Origin: Beroe forskalii
Taxonomy: Eukaryota > Ctenophora > Nuda > Beroida > Beroidae
Assembly (NCBI GenBank): GCA_011033025.1
Contig: WFMF01000311.1
Location: forward strand, 129,835 to 193,834
Direction: 5' to 3'
DNA: 64,000 nt
Shown here one piece after another: positions 24,715 through 36,162 of the stretch. The notes beneath the pieces are model-generated. The model worked only from the letters and a program-made list of their open reading frames with translations, did not search any database and had not been told where the DNA came from. Position 1 is the first letter of the stretch; the number at the start of each line of letters is the position of its first letter. The position numbers were made by a program, and so were the translations under genes.

Positions 24715-25545
24715 TTCACGTGGGTTGGGTGGTTTCGGGTGGGTTGGGTGGTTTCGGTGGGTTGGGTGGTTTCAGGTGGTTTCGGGTGGTTTCGGGGCTA
24801 TATTGGGTGGTTTCGGGTGGGTTGGGTGGTTTCGGGTGGTTTCGGGTGGTTCCACCTTTTAGTATCAACGAAAATGTTGTAACAGAGGTGCTACACTTTT
24901 AGACGATAATCAGATTTTCCAACCTTATCCAGACCAATTGAAAAATTTATTGACAGGCAATAGTATCAACAGTCGAAACTGGGTGGTTTCGGGTGGGTTG
25001 GGTGGTTCTGGGAAGGTTGGGTGGTTCCGGGAAGGTTGAGTGGTTTCAGGTGGGTTCGGTGGTTTCGGGTGGATTCGGTGGTTTTGGGTGGTTTCGGGTG
25101 TTTTGGGTGGTTTCGGGTGGGTTGGGTGGTTTCGGGTGGGTTGGGTGGTTTCGGGTGGGTTGGTGGTTTCGGTGGGTTGGGTGGTTTCGGGTGGGTTGGG
25201 TGGTTTCGGGTGGGTTGGGTGGTTTCGGGTGGGTTGGGTGGTTTCTGGTGGGTTGGGTGGTTTCGGGTGGGTTGGGTGGTTTCAGGTGGTTTCGGGTCGT
25301 CCCACATTTTAGTTAAATATCAGCTGGTTTCGGGCTGGTTTCGGGCTGGTTTCGGGCTGGTTTCGTATTTTTTGACAAAATGTTATAGTAAAAACAATGT
25401 TTTTGGGTGGTTTCGGGTGGGTTGGGTGGTTTCGGGTGGGTTGGGTGGTTTCGGGTGGGTTGGGTGGTTTCGGGTGGTTTCAGGTGGTTTCGGGTGGTTT
25501 CAGGTGGTTTCGGGGCTATATTGGGTGGTTTCGGGGTGGTTTGAC
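24715..25545. repeat. GGTTTCGGGT minisatellite, right copies
   Basis: Three blocks (24718-24852, 24980-25300, 25405-25545) of GGTTTCGGGTGGGTTGGGT, mixing 10- and 19-bp units. The first block ends with GGGTGGTTCCACCTTTTAGT, the inverted form of the left edge at 21768. The second is followed by GGCTGGTTTCGGGCTGGTTT, as at 22060. Open frames rich in GWFRVVSGG are only the repeat read in three phases. Confidence 0.9.
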
Positions 25546-25559
25546 CGTCAGAACTATTA

Positions 25560-26049
25560 GATGTACGCCGTACCTCATTTTCATCTGTAAGAAAATAAGA
25601 ATAGACGCAACAAACGGATTGATAACTTAATAAATGTAAAATCTTTAAGGCAGCTGGATTGTGTGACTTGTGTATCTCAAGGCGTGTAAACTAACTTCCT
25701 AGAATTTTTGGTCTGACTCACCCCAGAGGTTCGGAAAGCCTTCTCATTTTGTTCCACAAATATCTTCAAATGCTCTTATTCGCAGAATAAAAGCAATGAA
25801 AACAACTTAAATGACACCAAAACTATAAAAGTATAAACTTTGTGCACATAAACGTATCTTCGATGTAAATTGTCGGTAGCCGAAGCCCGAAGTGTTTTTG
25901 ATGAATTTTGATATTCAAGATTTCAGCCTTCAAAAACCAGGGTATCGGGTGCCAGAGGGGTGGAAAATCACCCCAAACCTTTCCAAACTTGTATATTCTG
26001 TTTGAAGGCGTCTATACAATGCCGAAATAATGGAAAAATTACGTACAAT
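25560..26049. other. intergenic, nothing recognised
   Basis: Sequence between the minisatellite and the poly(T) run that marks the 3' end of the L1/Tx1-type LINE. Confidence 0.45.
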
Positions 26050-26672
26050 TCGTTTTTTTTTTTTTTTTTTTTTAAACCTCAGTGTCCCAAAATCACTATC
26101 AGATTTCAGATGGCCACAAACTGACCGCACAGAAGCACAACCCCTGTCAGCAACTAAGAGTGCTCTAGCATCAGAGGTTATGCTCCCCGCGGAGCAGCGT
26201 GGGAATGGCCAGGAGCCACCCATCTCAAAAGTGGTGATTTTTGAATAGGACAAAGAGTATTCCACGCTACCACCACACTCGAGGCCCGGGCTGGGGCCAT
26301 GTCATCAAGACTAAGTCTAGTTAACACACTAACACGGTGTTAGCGGCACTGCAAGAACAGAGGTGGGCATTGGGCAACCTGCATGGAGATACTCTTGCAA
26401 CATAAAATATAAGAGAACTCACCCAGAAAAATGGAATCAAAAAGAAAATGAATAATGAATTAATGTAATTGGTGAATATGAAGTGGAAAAAAACGAAAAG
26501 AAAAGCTGAAAAGGACAAATATGATAGCTCTATGACCGGCTCAACAGAGTAAATAGTACAATATAACTTAATAAGGAATAGAAGCTGACAAGAAGAATAA
26601 TAAAGACACTTGCAGGGCCTGGCCAAGCAAATCAGGATATCATCCCTGCCTCTTCTAAGGCGGTTCTAACTG

Positions 26673-27050
26673 CTAGCCTGTCTCCCCGCAATTCACAAGT
26701 CTTACCCAATTTTTGAAATTTATCCAGTCTAGGGGCTTTTGATATTGAAACTGCTTACTAATATACCATTTTGAAACCATGTTGATGTAGTTAATAATGG
26801 AGTTATCGTGATTACAAGTAATAAAGAAGTAATTATTCCGATCACGATAGTTGTTGTCTAATTTCATTGTTATAAAAGTGTTCAGTCTGGACTTAAAGGA
26901 GAGAGTATGTGGGCACTGGAGGAAGATATGATCCAGTGTCTCAAGGTTTATTTGACACTGACAGCAGCGGACTCACTTTGTCTATATTCATCTTAAACCT
27001 CATGTATCTACTTGTCAATATTCTCATAAGGAGCTTATATTGGAATTGTA
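26673..27050 (-). pseudogene. L1/Tx1 LINE ORF2 C-terminal part
   Basis: Reading down from 27050: FQYKLLMRILTSRYMRFKM, then a 1-base frameshift, then CCQCQINLETLDHIFLQC, the C-x2-C...H-x4-C pattern at the end of L1-like ORF2. It continues to a stop at 26673. It lies in the same orientation as the RT at 29.1-31.4 kb and supplies the end that RT lacks. Confidence 0.7.
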
Positions 27051-28911
27051 TAAGTTTATAGTTGATAGTTGTTTAGCTGACAAGAAGAAAGAACTGTTCT
27101 ACAAATCGAAATTGTCAAGCTATGATAATTCTCAGAAAAGTCTCTACAACTTTGTAAACACATTTCTAGATCAAACTCCTAGCATAACTCTTCCTGATAA
27201 AGACTCCCTTCAAACGGTTGTGAATGACTTTAACACTTTCTTCAGTGAAAAAATTGATAAAATACACCTCAATTTCCCCAAATTGAGCGACGAAAATAGT
27301 CCATCAACAAGTGATTTTCTTCCAGGAACAGTACTCAGTGACTTTGAACCTACTACTGTTGATGAAATTCTTGAAATCATTGAGGAAACTAAGATCAAGA
27401 CATCAACAAATGACCCATTACCTGCATTTATCATTGAAGACAATCTGCATGATCTACTTCCAGTGATATGTAACATTGTTAATAGCTCCTTATCATGTGG
27501 CAGCATTGATGGTGAGAAAACAGCGCACCTGACACCACTAATCAAACATCCATCCCTGGATAGTTCATGCCCAAAGAACTATAGACCAATATCTAATCTA
27601 TCTTTCATTTCGAAACTCATTGAAAGGATTGTTCTCAGGAGATTAAACAAGCACTTGACAGCAAATAATCTTCATGAACCTCTTCAATCTGCTTACAAAA
27701 AGTTCCACAGCTGTGAAACTCTTTTGATTAGAATTGTCAATGATATCTTAATTGCCAGCGATGAGAATAAAGGCACCATTGTTATGTTATTGGATCTCAG
27801 TGCAGCTTTTGATACTGTGTACCATCCCAAATTGATAAAAGTACTGAAAGAAGAAATTGGAATAGATGGTACAGCTTTAAAATGGTTCAAGAGCTTTATC
27901 TGTGGTCGCTGTCAAAAGGTTAAAGTAGATGGTTATGAATCTGAAGAGATCATTATAAAGTTTGGAGTGCCTCAGGGTTCAGTGTTAGGCCCAGTTCTCT
28001 TCAACATCTATATAAGGTCTATATATCAAACTATCAAAGATGTATCGTTTTTGGTTCATGGGTTTGCTGACGACCACCAAGTATATAAGTCATTCTTGAG
28101 AGAGCAAGAACACAAAATCCTTGTGAAAGAACTGCCATTATGTTTCACTGCCATTGACAAATGGATGGCAAGCCACTATCTTCAGCTTAATCCTGGAAAG
28201 ACTGAGATAATTGTCTTTGGCAAGCCCAAACTTCTATCTGAACTGAAAATTCATGGGACATTCCTAACTCCTTCAACTTGTATTAGATTTGTTTCAACTG
28301 CAAAAAGTTTAGGATTTACTCTGGACTCTAAACTGAGTATGACTTCTCAGATAATGAAATTGAAGAAAAATTGTTTCAGAATGATGAGAAAAATTGCAGC
28401 AATGAAACGATTCCTCACGAAGAATCAGTGTGAAACTCTTATTCATGCACTTGTTTTCTCCAGTCTTGATTACTGCAATTCTTTGTATTATGGGATCAGT
28501 TCAAGTAACATGAAGCAACTACAGATGATACAAAATCGTGCTTGTAGGATCCTCCTTGGACTCAAGAAAACTGAATCTGTCAATGACCATCTTCAAGAGT
28601 TGCATTGGCTAAGAGTTCAGGAGAGAATCGAATTCAAGGTTATTTTGTTAACATTCAAATGCTTGAATAGTCTTGCTCCATCCTATCTGTCTGATACATT
28701 GCAATACAACAACATCAGTGGAAGTCGCACTCCAACACTTAAACAGACTTCATTTAAATCAGCCGCTGGTAGTCAATCTTTCACTTCTAGTGCGCCTACT
28801 CTTTGGAACAAACTCCCATCTGAACTTAAAGAATGTACTGATATTGGGATTTTTAAGAACAAACTTAAGACCTTTTTATTCAAGAAAAGTTTTAATATCA
28901 CAACCAATTGA
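27050..28911 (+). CDS. LINE reverse transcriptase (family B), intact frame
   Basis: About 620 residues. NYRPISNLSFISKL lies near residue 180, LLDLSAAFDTVYH near 250, FGVPQGSVLGPVLF near 308 and the catalytic motif FADDHQVY near 342, where family A has YADDTQIY. The C-terminus has LWNKLPSELKEC and FKNKLKTFLFKKSF. There is no endonuclease domain; the protein begins in the linker before RT (FYKSKLSSYDNSQKSLYNFV). Same family as 59383-60600 (shared FGVPQGSVLGPVLFNIYIRS and ADDHQ). The first few codons of the open frame (27040-27050) probably belong to the host element. Confidence 0.9.
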
Positions 28912-29110
28912 AAATTAATTAAATATACATTGGAGAACATTTTGATTATGATGCTTTGAATCAACATGCCTTATGCATGTTTTTTTGAAATTTTGATTTA
29001 AATGTTTCTTTCCAGCTCTAATAGACAGCTGTGCATAAAGGGTTAGTTTTAACTTCTTTCGTTGCTGTCTTTAAGCCACCATAGTTTATTATTATTATTA
29101 TTATTATTTA
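27050..29110 (+). mobile_element. CR1/L2-type LINE (family B) inserted in the L1/Tx1 LINE
   Basis: The RT frame is followed by a 3' UTR of about 170 bases and an (ATT)n tail at 29088-29110. Both flanks are parts of the same minus-strand L1/Tx1 LINE. I could not find a clear target-site duplication. Confidence 0.8.
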
Positions 29111-30302
29111 TGTCGGACTTATCAAGGGTTTTACACCAGTCTTTGAGTGGAGTGAGACAATCTGGATTGTGACTAATGGTGATAAGCTCCCTAAAATATT
29201 GTCCCTTTAAAGGGCCTTCACGCACCCTGTTTGTTATCATAGATAGATTCGTCTCCATGTTCAACACTCCTGGTGTATTATGTATCCTAAAGAACTCTTT
29301 AATCGCCCACTTTATCATGGTGTACTCGCTCTCAGAGATGCTATCAGGTGGTACATTCCACTTAGCGCAGAGTTCACTGAGTGACAAGAGAGTAGGAGGG
29401 TTTTGGAGTTTTAAGAATTGTGAAAGATAGAGAACCCCGCTGCCGATAAGCGTATCATTCCATAGAGGCTTTTTCCACGCCCCAGTGATCACCTTACTAC
29501 CCCAAACACAGTGATCAATCCCACTGCCAGATTTACCCGCAGTTTTATTTTTCAACCCGCAAACACAATTCAACATATCAATTAAAAATTTTCCTGTAGG
29601 CTTCGCTCTATAATTTTCAATAGAAATTAATGGATAGTTAGGGTAACGAAGCTGGTTGACTATGAGATCCTTCCATAGATGGCTAAAGGAGTTATCAAAA
29701 ATTTTACCAATTACGGATAATTTAAGACTAAGGATGAAGTCATCAATGTTGAACAGTCCTAGACCCCCCTGACGTGACTGAGTCACCACATCTCTCCTAA
29801 TTTTGTCCCTTTTACTACCCCATAGGAAGTTAAAGATAATGGTATTCAGCTTATTTATGATCGTTGGATGGGGTCTAGGTAATGGAACTATGACATAAAC
29901 AATTTGAGACAGAATAAGTGACTTGATAATTGTGACTTTCCCAAAGAGGGTTAGATCTCTCTTACTCCATATCTCAGCCCAGGACTTCGCCTTTTCGAGT
30001 TTACCGGTGTAGTTAAATTCTACAATTTCCTCCACAGAACTCTTGTTACTAAAGGTAATACCCAGAGCCGTGAAGGAGCTCTTAAGAAACTCATCTCCAA
30101 ACTTCGCCTTTAAATCCCTTAAAAGGTTTAAGTTATACTGCGACTTGCCCAATGGGACGCAACACGTCTTTCCTACATTGGGGTTACAACCCGAGTGGAG
30201 CCCGAAGCTCTTTAGTTCTCGAATAACTGCATCAACTGTATGGAAATTTGCTTGGAGAAATATATCAGTGTCGTCTGCGAACAGGCTTAAGAGAATATCC
30301 AC
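29088..30302 (-). pseudogene. L1/Tx1 LINE ORF2, RT second half
   Basis: The frame continues from the RT part at 30339 across one in-frame TGA (in the codons after SNKL). It begins in the catalytic palm with LLSLFADDTDIFLQ and runs through VGKTCCVPLG and ITFSNKSSVEE to SLILSQIVYVIVPLPRP. A run of Asn codons at the end (29088-29110) is the (ATT)n tail of the inserted LINE read in reverse, not LINE protein. Confidence 0.8.
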
Positions 30303-30338
30303 CCCATCAATCTTAATACCGTTGACAACTTGACATAA

Positions 30339-31382
30339 TCAGAGTTTATTAGAGACGACTTGGGCTACTAAAAGAAACAGGAGGGGTGAGAGGGGGCTTC
30401 CCTGATGAAGTCCTCTCAAAAGATAAATTGGACTACTTAGATGCCCATTGACATTAATTGCATAAGACATACACCCGTGGAACGCAACTTTTATTAGTTT
30501 AATAAGATACTCACCAATTCCCATTGCCTCCAGTACTTTAAATAGAAAACCGTGCTCAATCGAGTCGAAGGCCTTTTCGAAGTCGACTTGAAGCAGCAGC
30601 CCTTCATCATTGGGATGTTGATTGAAGTGCTCTAGGACTAAGCTCATCAGGATGAGATTGTCTGATGCGCTTTTCCCAGCTTGGAACCCTGCTTGAGCTT
30701 TATCAATGAGGTGTGGGATAGTTTTGATCAGCCTGTTCTTAATAACATGAGTAAAGATCTTATAATCTACGTTTAGTAGCGTAATAGGTCTCCAGTTCTT
30801 AATAAAACATAGTTCAGGAGGAGATTTGGGTTTGGGTAAAAGAGTTAGAATACCAATACGTTGCGAGGGCGTCATTGTCCCCCTGGAAATCGACTCAGTA
30901 AATGAGTTATAAACAATTTCTCTAATTTCGGGCCAAAATTCTTTATAAAATTCCGCTGAGAGTCCATCCCAGCCGGGGGATTTATTACATTTAAGTTTAC
31001 TTGTAACGTGATCCAACTCGGTAATAGTAATATCTTCATTAATATCGTCTGAAATAGAAGGATCCAGAACTCTTAAGTTGCTACTATGAATGTAATCATT
31101 GATCCCTGCAGTGATGGGGTTAGTGGAGGAGTAGAGCTTCTGGTAAAATGATACCACATGATTGGATATCTCCTGCTGATCGAACAGGACATCCCTGCCA
31201 GGAGTGATCAACTTGTTAATAGTTTTCTTCTTACCATGGAATTTCTCCAGCCCAAAGAAATACTTCGTTGATCTCTCACCCTCCTCCATCCACTGCACCC
31301 GGGATCTCGTGATAATTCCCTGAACATCCTGGTTAATGATAGAGTTGAGCTCAATCTCAAGGTCAAATAATTTCTTACGCAA
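30339..31382 (-). pseudogene. L1/Tx1 LINE ORF2, RT first half
   Basis: About 347 residues. It starts with the conserved SRVQWMEEGERSTKYFFGLE, followed by KSPGWDGLSAEFYKEFWPEI, NWRPITLLNVDYKIFTHVIK, LQVDFEKAFDSIEHGFLF and LHQGSPLSPLLFLL. These are L1-like rather than CR1-like RT motifs. It is joined to the endonuclease part by a 1-base frameshift near 31415 and cut from the second half by one TGA, so the copy is dead but only mildly decayed. Confidence 0.85.
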
Positions 31383-31384
31383 GT

Positions 31385-32425
31385 TATCGTCTGTAATGAA
31401 ATCTGGAGTATCCTTAATACTTTAATACCACCGATCTCCTGTTCAATACAGACCCTCCTGGAACCACGATTTTTCTTCATATTGCTACCATATCTTATAG
31501 CATAATCCTTCACCCTGAATTTAATGGTGTCCCAGAGACCAGAGTAAGAATCATAACTAGAGTTAGAGATGTCATTTATGAGATTTCTTACACCCTCCTT
31601 GAATACCTCATGCTGTAGTAAAGAGTTATTCAGCTTCCAGTACCCCCTACCATGGCGGATAGTAGACCCCTGGATATTCAGAGAGATGTAGCTATGGTCT
31701 GAACTGTAGCCATGGCTGATGTCAGAGGTACACACTGGGAAATTAATCAGATTAACGTCCACAAGGAAGAAGTCAAGACGTGTAGATGTCTTGTACTGCT
31801 TTAAATTGAAGTGTGTATACACACGATCATCACCTCTAGTCAATCTGAAAACATCGCTAAACCCATAATCATTTATCATATCATTAAGAAATTTCTGTGA
31901 CCTGTGACTGGCGTGACTGGATGCACCTCCCATCTTGTCAAGAGAATTATTTAACACGGCATTCCAGTCACCTGCCAGAATCACGTAGTCATTCCTTGAG
32001 CGACCAAGGGTTTCTAGGAACACATCTTTAAGGAATTCTACATCGTCATTGTTTGGGCTGTAAACATTCACTAGACAATAATTCATTGAGTCATATTCTA
32101 TTTCCAACAAGGTAGCTCTTCCTACGACAATATCAATTTTCTTATTAACTTTGACCTTAATTTTATTTTTTAACAGTACTATAACCCCGGTGGAGTTGGA
32201 AGCTCCATGGTTGAAAAGGACCTCACCTCCCCAGTCCCTCCTCCACGCCGACTCAGAACTAGGCGTGGAGTGGGTCTCCTGTAAGAAGATATCCTCCTCG
32301 GGCTTTGACTTAAGCCAAGTTAATACCGATCTTCTTTTAGATGGACATCCTAGCCCATTGCAGTTAAAAGAACCTATTTTCAAGCCCGGACACGCCCCTG
32401 TGTCTGTGTTACTCCCCCCGTCCAT
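31385..32425 (-). pseudogene. L1/Tx1 LINE ORF2, AP-like endonuclease domain
   Basis: The domain starts KIGSFNCNGLGCPSKRRSVL and carries DIFLQETHST (metal-binding Glu), NVYSPNNDDVEF, VILAGDWNAVLNN, RLDFFLVDVNL and YSSDHSYISL (catalytic His). This is the apurinic-like endonuclease that nicks the target for target-primed reverse transcription. True homology ends near 31415, where the frame shifts; codons past that in this frame are noise. Confidence 0.85.
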
Positions 32426-32449
32426 TGTACAGCTTATTGTTATATTCGT

Positions 32450-32815
32450 TGGCCGGATTTATAGTAGAGCAGAGATTCAATATGTCCACAAAACAAAAAA
32501 GGGAAACTAGGCACCCTACAAACCAAAAACAAAACCTAGAAAATGAAGGAGCTGAAAAAAGTGAGTAAGAGAGGAAAGCCAGTGTGAGAAAAAAAAGGAC
32601 ATAAAATTGTAGATAGCCGAAAAATTATGCATATAATCCAGGGATAATATCTCAGTAGAAATAGTATAAAATTGTAGAAAATGGTACGTCAAGCTCTGCA
32701 CCATCTACGCACTAATTAATAATTGGTACACAATCATCATGTATACCTAACCATCTAAGGTAATGATGTAAGAGAGTAGTACAAGTACATTAAAAAACAA
32801 ACCAAGGAGATATCC
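32450..32815. other. sequence upstream of the L1/Tx1 LINE
   Basis: Probably LINE 5' UTR and flank. No separate gene seen. Confidence 0.35.
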
Positions 32816-33003
32816 TGTTTTTTTGTTTTCTCCTTTTTCTTCTTTTCTTTCTTCTTTTTAAACTTTTTCCCTTTTTCTTCTTTTTTTTCTTTTTTTTTTC
32901 TTTTTTTTTTCTTTTTTTTTCTTTTGTTCCTTTTTTGTTCCTTTTTTTTCCTTTTTTTTTCCTTTTTTCTTTTTTTAATCCTTTTTTAGGTGTTTTTTTT
33001 TCA
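32816..33003. repeat. polypyrimidine tract of about 190 bases
   Basis: Almost pure T with scattered C. Read on the minus strand it gives a Lys-rich open frame that is an artefact of A/G codons. Confidence 0.9.
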
Positions 33004-33215
33004 TTGATGCTCACGGGCTGGGGCCATGAGCTACTCTGTCTCACACCCCCTTGGCAGCTGAGGCTAAGTAAGACCTTAAGACAGTCTCTCACCGTAGCAT
33101 GGCGTTTCTAAATGAGAGGAGATCCTCCAGTGTCGAACTGTCGACAAACTGAGAACTGTTAGCTACGCTCCCTTATAGTTATGCCGTATACACAGGCTAT
33201 GCAGCGTGAGGTTAT

Positions 33216-35280
33216 ATAAATAATAATAAATTAAAGTTTTTCTTACACGCTTAGACATTGTCAAATAGATATCAGAGAGGGAAATATTCTAGCCATTTAA
33301 GCGTGACAACCTTCGAAAGCTAAAAACACAGATCACAAGAGTGTCACAGTTCCCACATATGTGCAAATTAACTCTGAAAAACTAAAACATAACAAAATCT
33401 AACTTTTATGAGCAAATTCCATTGAATGCAATTTCAAAATAAAAAGTTTTCAGACACTTTTTAAATTCTGAAATCTCAGGGATGCTTCTAATTGAATAAG
33501 GTAAACTATTCCAAATTCTCGGGCCATTATATTTAAATGCAGCTTCAGTTCTAGAAAAATTAGGCTTAGGAGGAATTTTCAGAAGGAAAAAGTCATTGTC
33601 TAATCTAACACTGACTCTTTTTGTGTCCCGTACTGATATAAGATCACTCAAATATTTAGGAGCAAGATTGTTAACACATTTAAATACTAAAAGAGCTGTC
33701 TTAAATTTCACTCTATAAAGAACAGGCAGAAAATGAAGTTCTTTCAAGTAAGGGCTTATTGATGTCCATTTTCTTTTACCAGTTAGCTTGCATATGAACC
33801 TGACTGCGTTATTCTGAATCTTTTGAAGCTTTTGGAGATTTTTCTCAGTGATGATAGCATAAGAGGAATTACAATAGTCAATCATGGAAAGAATATGAGC
33901 ATGAACTAACTGAACCTTTAGGTCATGTGTAAGTCTTGCTCCTATACGCTTGATATTCCTTAAGTTCAGGTAACAAATTTGCGAAATATGGTTGATTTGA
34001 TCTTCCATACTCAGCCTGTGGTCAAAATAAAATCCAAGGTTCTTAGTAGCTAACACAGGGGAAACAGATACCTTTGAAGCAGATTCACTCAAATCAAGGG
34101 ATTCAATTGGACTAACATAATACCCAATATCTATGAATTCTGTCTTATCATCATTGAGCTTCAGAAAATTCCTAGTCATCCAGGCTTTGACCTCACCAAA
34201 ACATTGCTTAATACCAGTGAGGTCAGGTGAGGGACTGTTTACATCAAAAGAAAAATAAATCTGAGTGTCATCTGCATAGAGATGAACTGATAGACCATAT
34301 TTAGAGATAATTTCTTCTAGGTCTTTTGTATACAAAATGAACAGTAAGGGTCCTAGAATGGATCCTTGTGGCACCCCTATTTCAAGAGGACATTCAGTTG
34401 AGAAGATTCCATTGATCATAACCTTAAACTTTCTATTTGACAAATATGATCTAATCCAATTATAAACGATTCCAGAAATACCATACTTGAGTTGCAGCTT
34501 ACCAAGGAGAAGTTTGTGATTGATCGTATCAAATGCTGCACTCAAATCTAGAAGTAAAGGACAACATTTTCTTTTTTGTCCAACATAAGAAGAATATCAT
34601 TCTGAATCTTGAGCACAGCAGTTTCACAGCTATGGAATCTTCTGTAAGCAGATTGGAAATTACTAAAGAGCATGTTATCCTCGATGTGTTTCACAAGCTG
34701 GTTGTGCACAACTTTTTCCAGAAGTTTTGAGATGTAAGGCAAGTTGCTGATGGGCCTATAGTTGTTCAAAACATCATGATCTAGATTGGCTTTTTTAAGA
34801 CTTGGTCTTACTACAGCTGTTTTGAAGGATTCAGGGAAATATCCAGTCTTGAGGGATTCATTCACAATGTAGTGTAGAACTCTGATCAGCTCTGGTAGGC
34901 ATTGCTTAAAGAGCCACACAGGGATGGCATCTAGTGTACAAAACTTTTCAGGAAGATTTTTGGCTAATTCAAGAACTTCTTCAGCTGAGACTTCCTGGAA
35001 TGCAGAAAAGCGAACTGATGCAGCACACGCTCCAGAGTCAGTGGTATTTTGAGCAGAGTTGAGTCCATCAATATTTTCTTCAATGTTTGAGTAGATTGAC
35101 TTAACCTTGTTATCAAAGAAAGAACTAAAGTTTTCAGCAATTGTTATATCATCCTTTGCATTAGGCAATTTTCCAGTACCAACTTCACGATCAAGGAGCT
35201 GATTTATGACCTTATATGTTCCTTTGGTATCACCCTTTACAACAGATAGTCTTTTGTCAAAATATGTATTCCTTCTCTGA
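33216..35280 (-). mobile_element. CR1/L2-type LINE (family A), 5'-truncated
   Basis: The 3' end is a short TAA-rich run at 33216-33232. The 5' end is exact: at 35280/35281 LINE sequence joins sequence that matches, in reverse, the signal-peptide exon at 47230-47283. The element therefore entered a second copy of that exon, in the same orientation as the exon. Confidence 0.8.
33406..35280 (-). pseudogene. LINE reverse transcriptase (family A), one frameshift
   Basis: Two frames, 35280-34548 and 34545-33406, join at one missing base near 34555 inside ENVVL..LDLSAAFDTINH. The first holds the linker (NTYFDKRLSVVKGDTKGTYK) and NNYRPISNLPYISKLLEKV. The second holds GVPQGSILGPLLFILYT, the catalytic YADDTQIYFSF and the C-terminal RIWNSLPYSIRSI and FKKCLKTFYFEIAF. 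Closest relative in the window is the LINE at 9.3-11.4 kb; both start at nearly the same residue before RT. Confidence 0.88.
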
Positions 35281-36162
35281 TCACAGTAAAAGTGATCGTT
35301 CCAACGGTAGTAGCACACACATAGTAAACATCTTGGTGCTCTTCAGTGTTCCTTAAACTTACGGGATGGGGTTAGTGATAGAAGGATTTATTAGATCACA
35401 TTGAATTGATAACATGAAGTACTGGCGAGTTATTTGTTATGGTTCAGCAGTAATACTATCTTCCTTACAAGACACATTTCAAAGGCATGAAATTTTGAGA
35501 TTTTTCGAAAAAATTCCCATATTTTTGTGCCTACAAAATCTCAATAGGTATGAAATCTTCATCATTTGTTAACAAGTAATTTTTCAAGTAATTTTCAAGT
35601 AATTTTCAAATATAATTTGTAACAAATGCATTGTTATTCAAATCATACACACTCAGAAGTATGTTAATGGGTGTTGAGTAGGTGATGCGATGATAAGTTG
35701 AGCTTGATTCAGATGTTAATTGAGCCTAGGATATCAAGGTGATTAGTGGTTCATAGGAAGGCGTGAGCAGTGAGTGACAAAGATGAAGTGCCTGAGTCAC
35801 TGTGCTGAAACAGAGAAAGGGGCGAAGCAAGGGGGAGAGCAATAGTGAGAAAGGGGGTTGGGGTGGGGTGGGTTGGGGTAAGGACTAGGGGATAGAACAC
35901 CTGAAATCAAACAGAGGTCAACGTAGTGTGGCGGGAAGTGAGGCGGGATGGTGAAGAGGGTGCTGAGAAGCAAGGGGCGAAGAGCAAGCAGAATATTCGA
36001 AAAAATGTACTCAAATTTCGTAACCCCAAAATTTCGATCCCTATTAGTATTGCTCCATACAGTAAATTTATCTCGTAAGACACTCGGTTTTACTTAATAT
36101 TCAGATAAGGAAACTAGCACTTGAATTCGGGCATCAAACTGTAGAATAACTGTAACATTAAA
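35281..36162 (-). pseudogene. inverted copy of the nested gene's promoter and first exon
   Basis: The reverse complement matches 46810-47283 almost base for base, except for an extra segment of about 415 bases at 35574-35990 (starting with four AGTAATTTTCA-like repeats). The coding part begins ATGTTTACTATGTGTGTGCT as in the nested gene, but one base is missing (CTACTACCGTTGG against CTACTACTCGTTGG). This shifts the frame to a stop after 16 codons, just where the LINE joins. Confidence 0.85.

Larger units (their letters stand above)
26050..32450 (-). mobile_element. L1/Tx1-type LINE, split by another LINE
   Basis: A run of about 22 T at 26050-26071 is the poly(A) tail on the minus strand. About 600 bases of 3' UTR lead to the C-terminal coding part at 26673-27050. 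The element resumes at about 29110 and runs to the endonuclease start near 32425. The 27.05-29.11 kb stretch between is a + strand CR1/L2-type LINE. Joining the two parts restores the expected L1-like order: endonuclease, RT, then a C-terminal CCHC-like region. Confidence 0.8.

Noticed and set aside
21704-25560. Open frames rich in GWFRVVSGG or RNHPKPPETT
   Set aside because: They are the 10- and 19-bp minisatellite read in three phases on both strands.
29088-29110. Poly-Asn tract at the end of the L1-type RT frame as a protein feature
   Set aside because: It is the (ATT)n tail of the inserted + strand LINE.
32790-33092. Lys-rich open frame of 100 codons on the minus strand
   Set aside because: It is the polypyrimidine tract read as AAA/AAG/AGG codons.
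35281-35318. A chimeric start giving the 33.4-35.3 kb LINE a new N-terminus from the signal-peptide exon
   Set aside because: The signal-peptide frame has lost one base and ends in a stop at the junction; the frame that enters the LINE has no ATG there.
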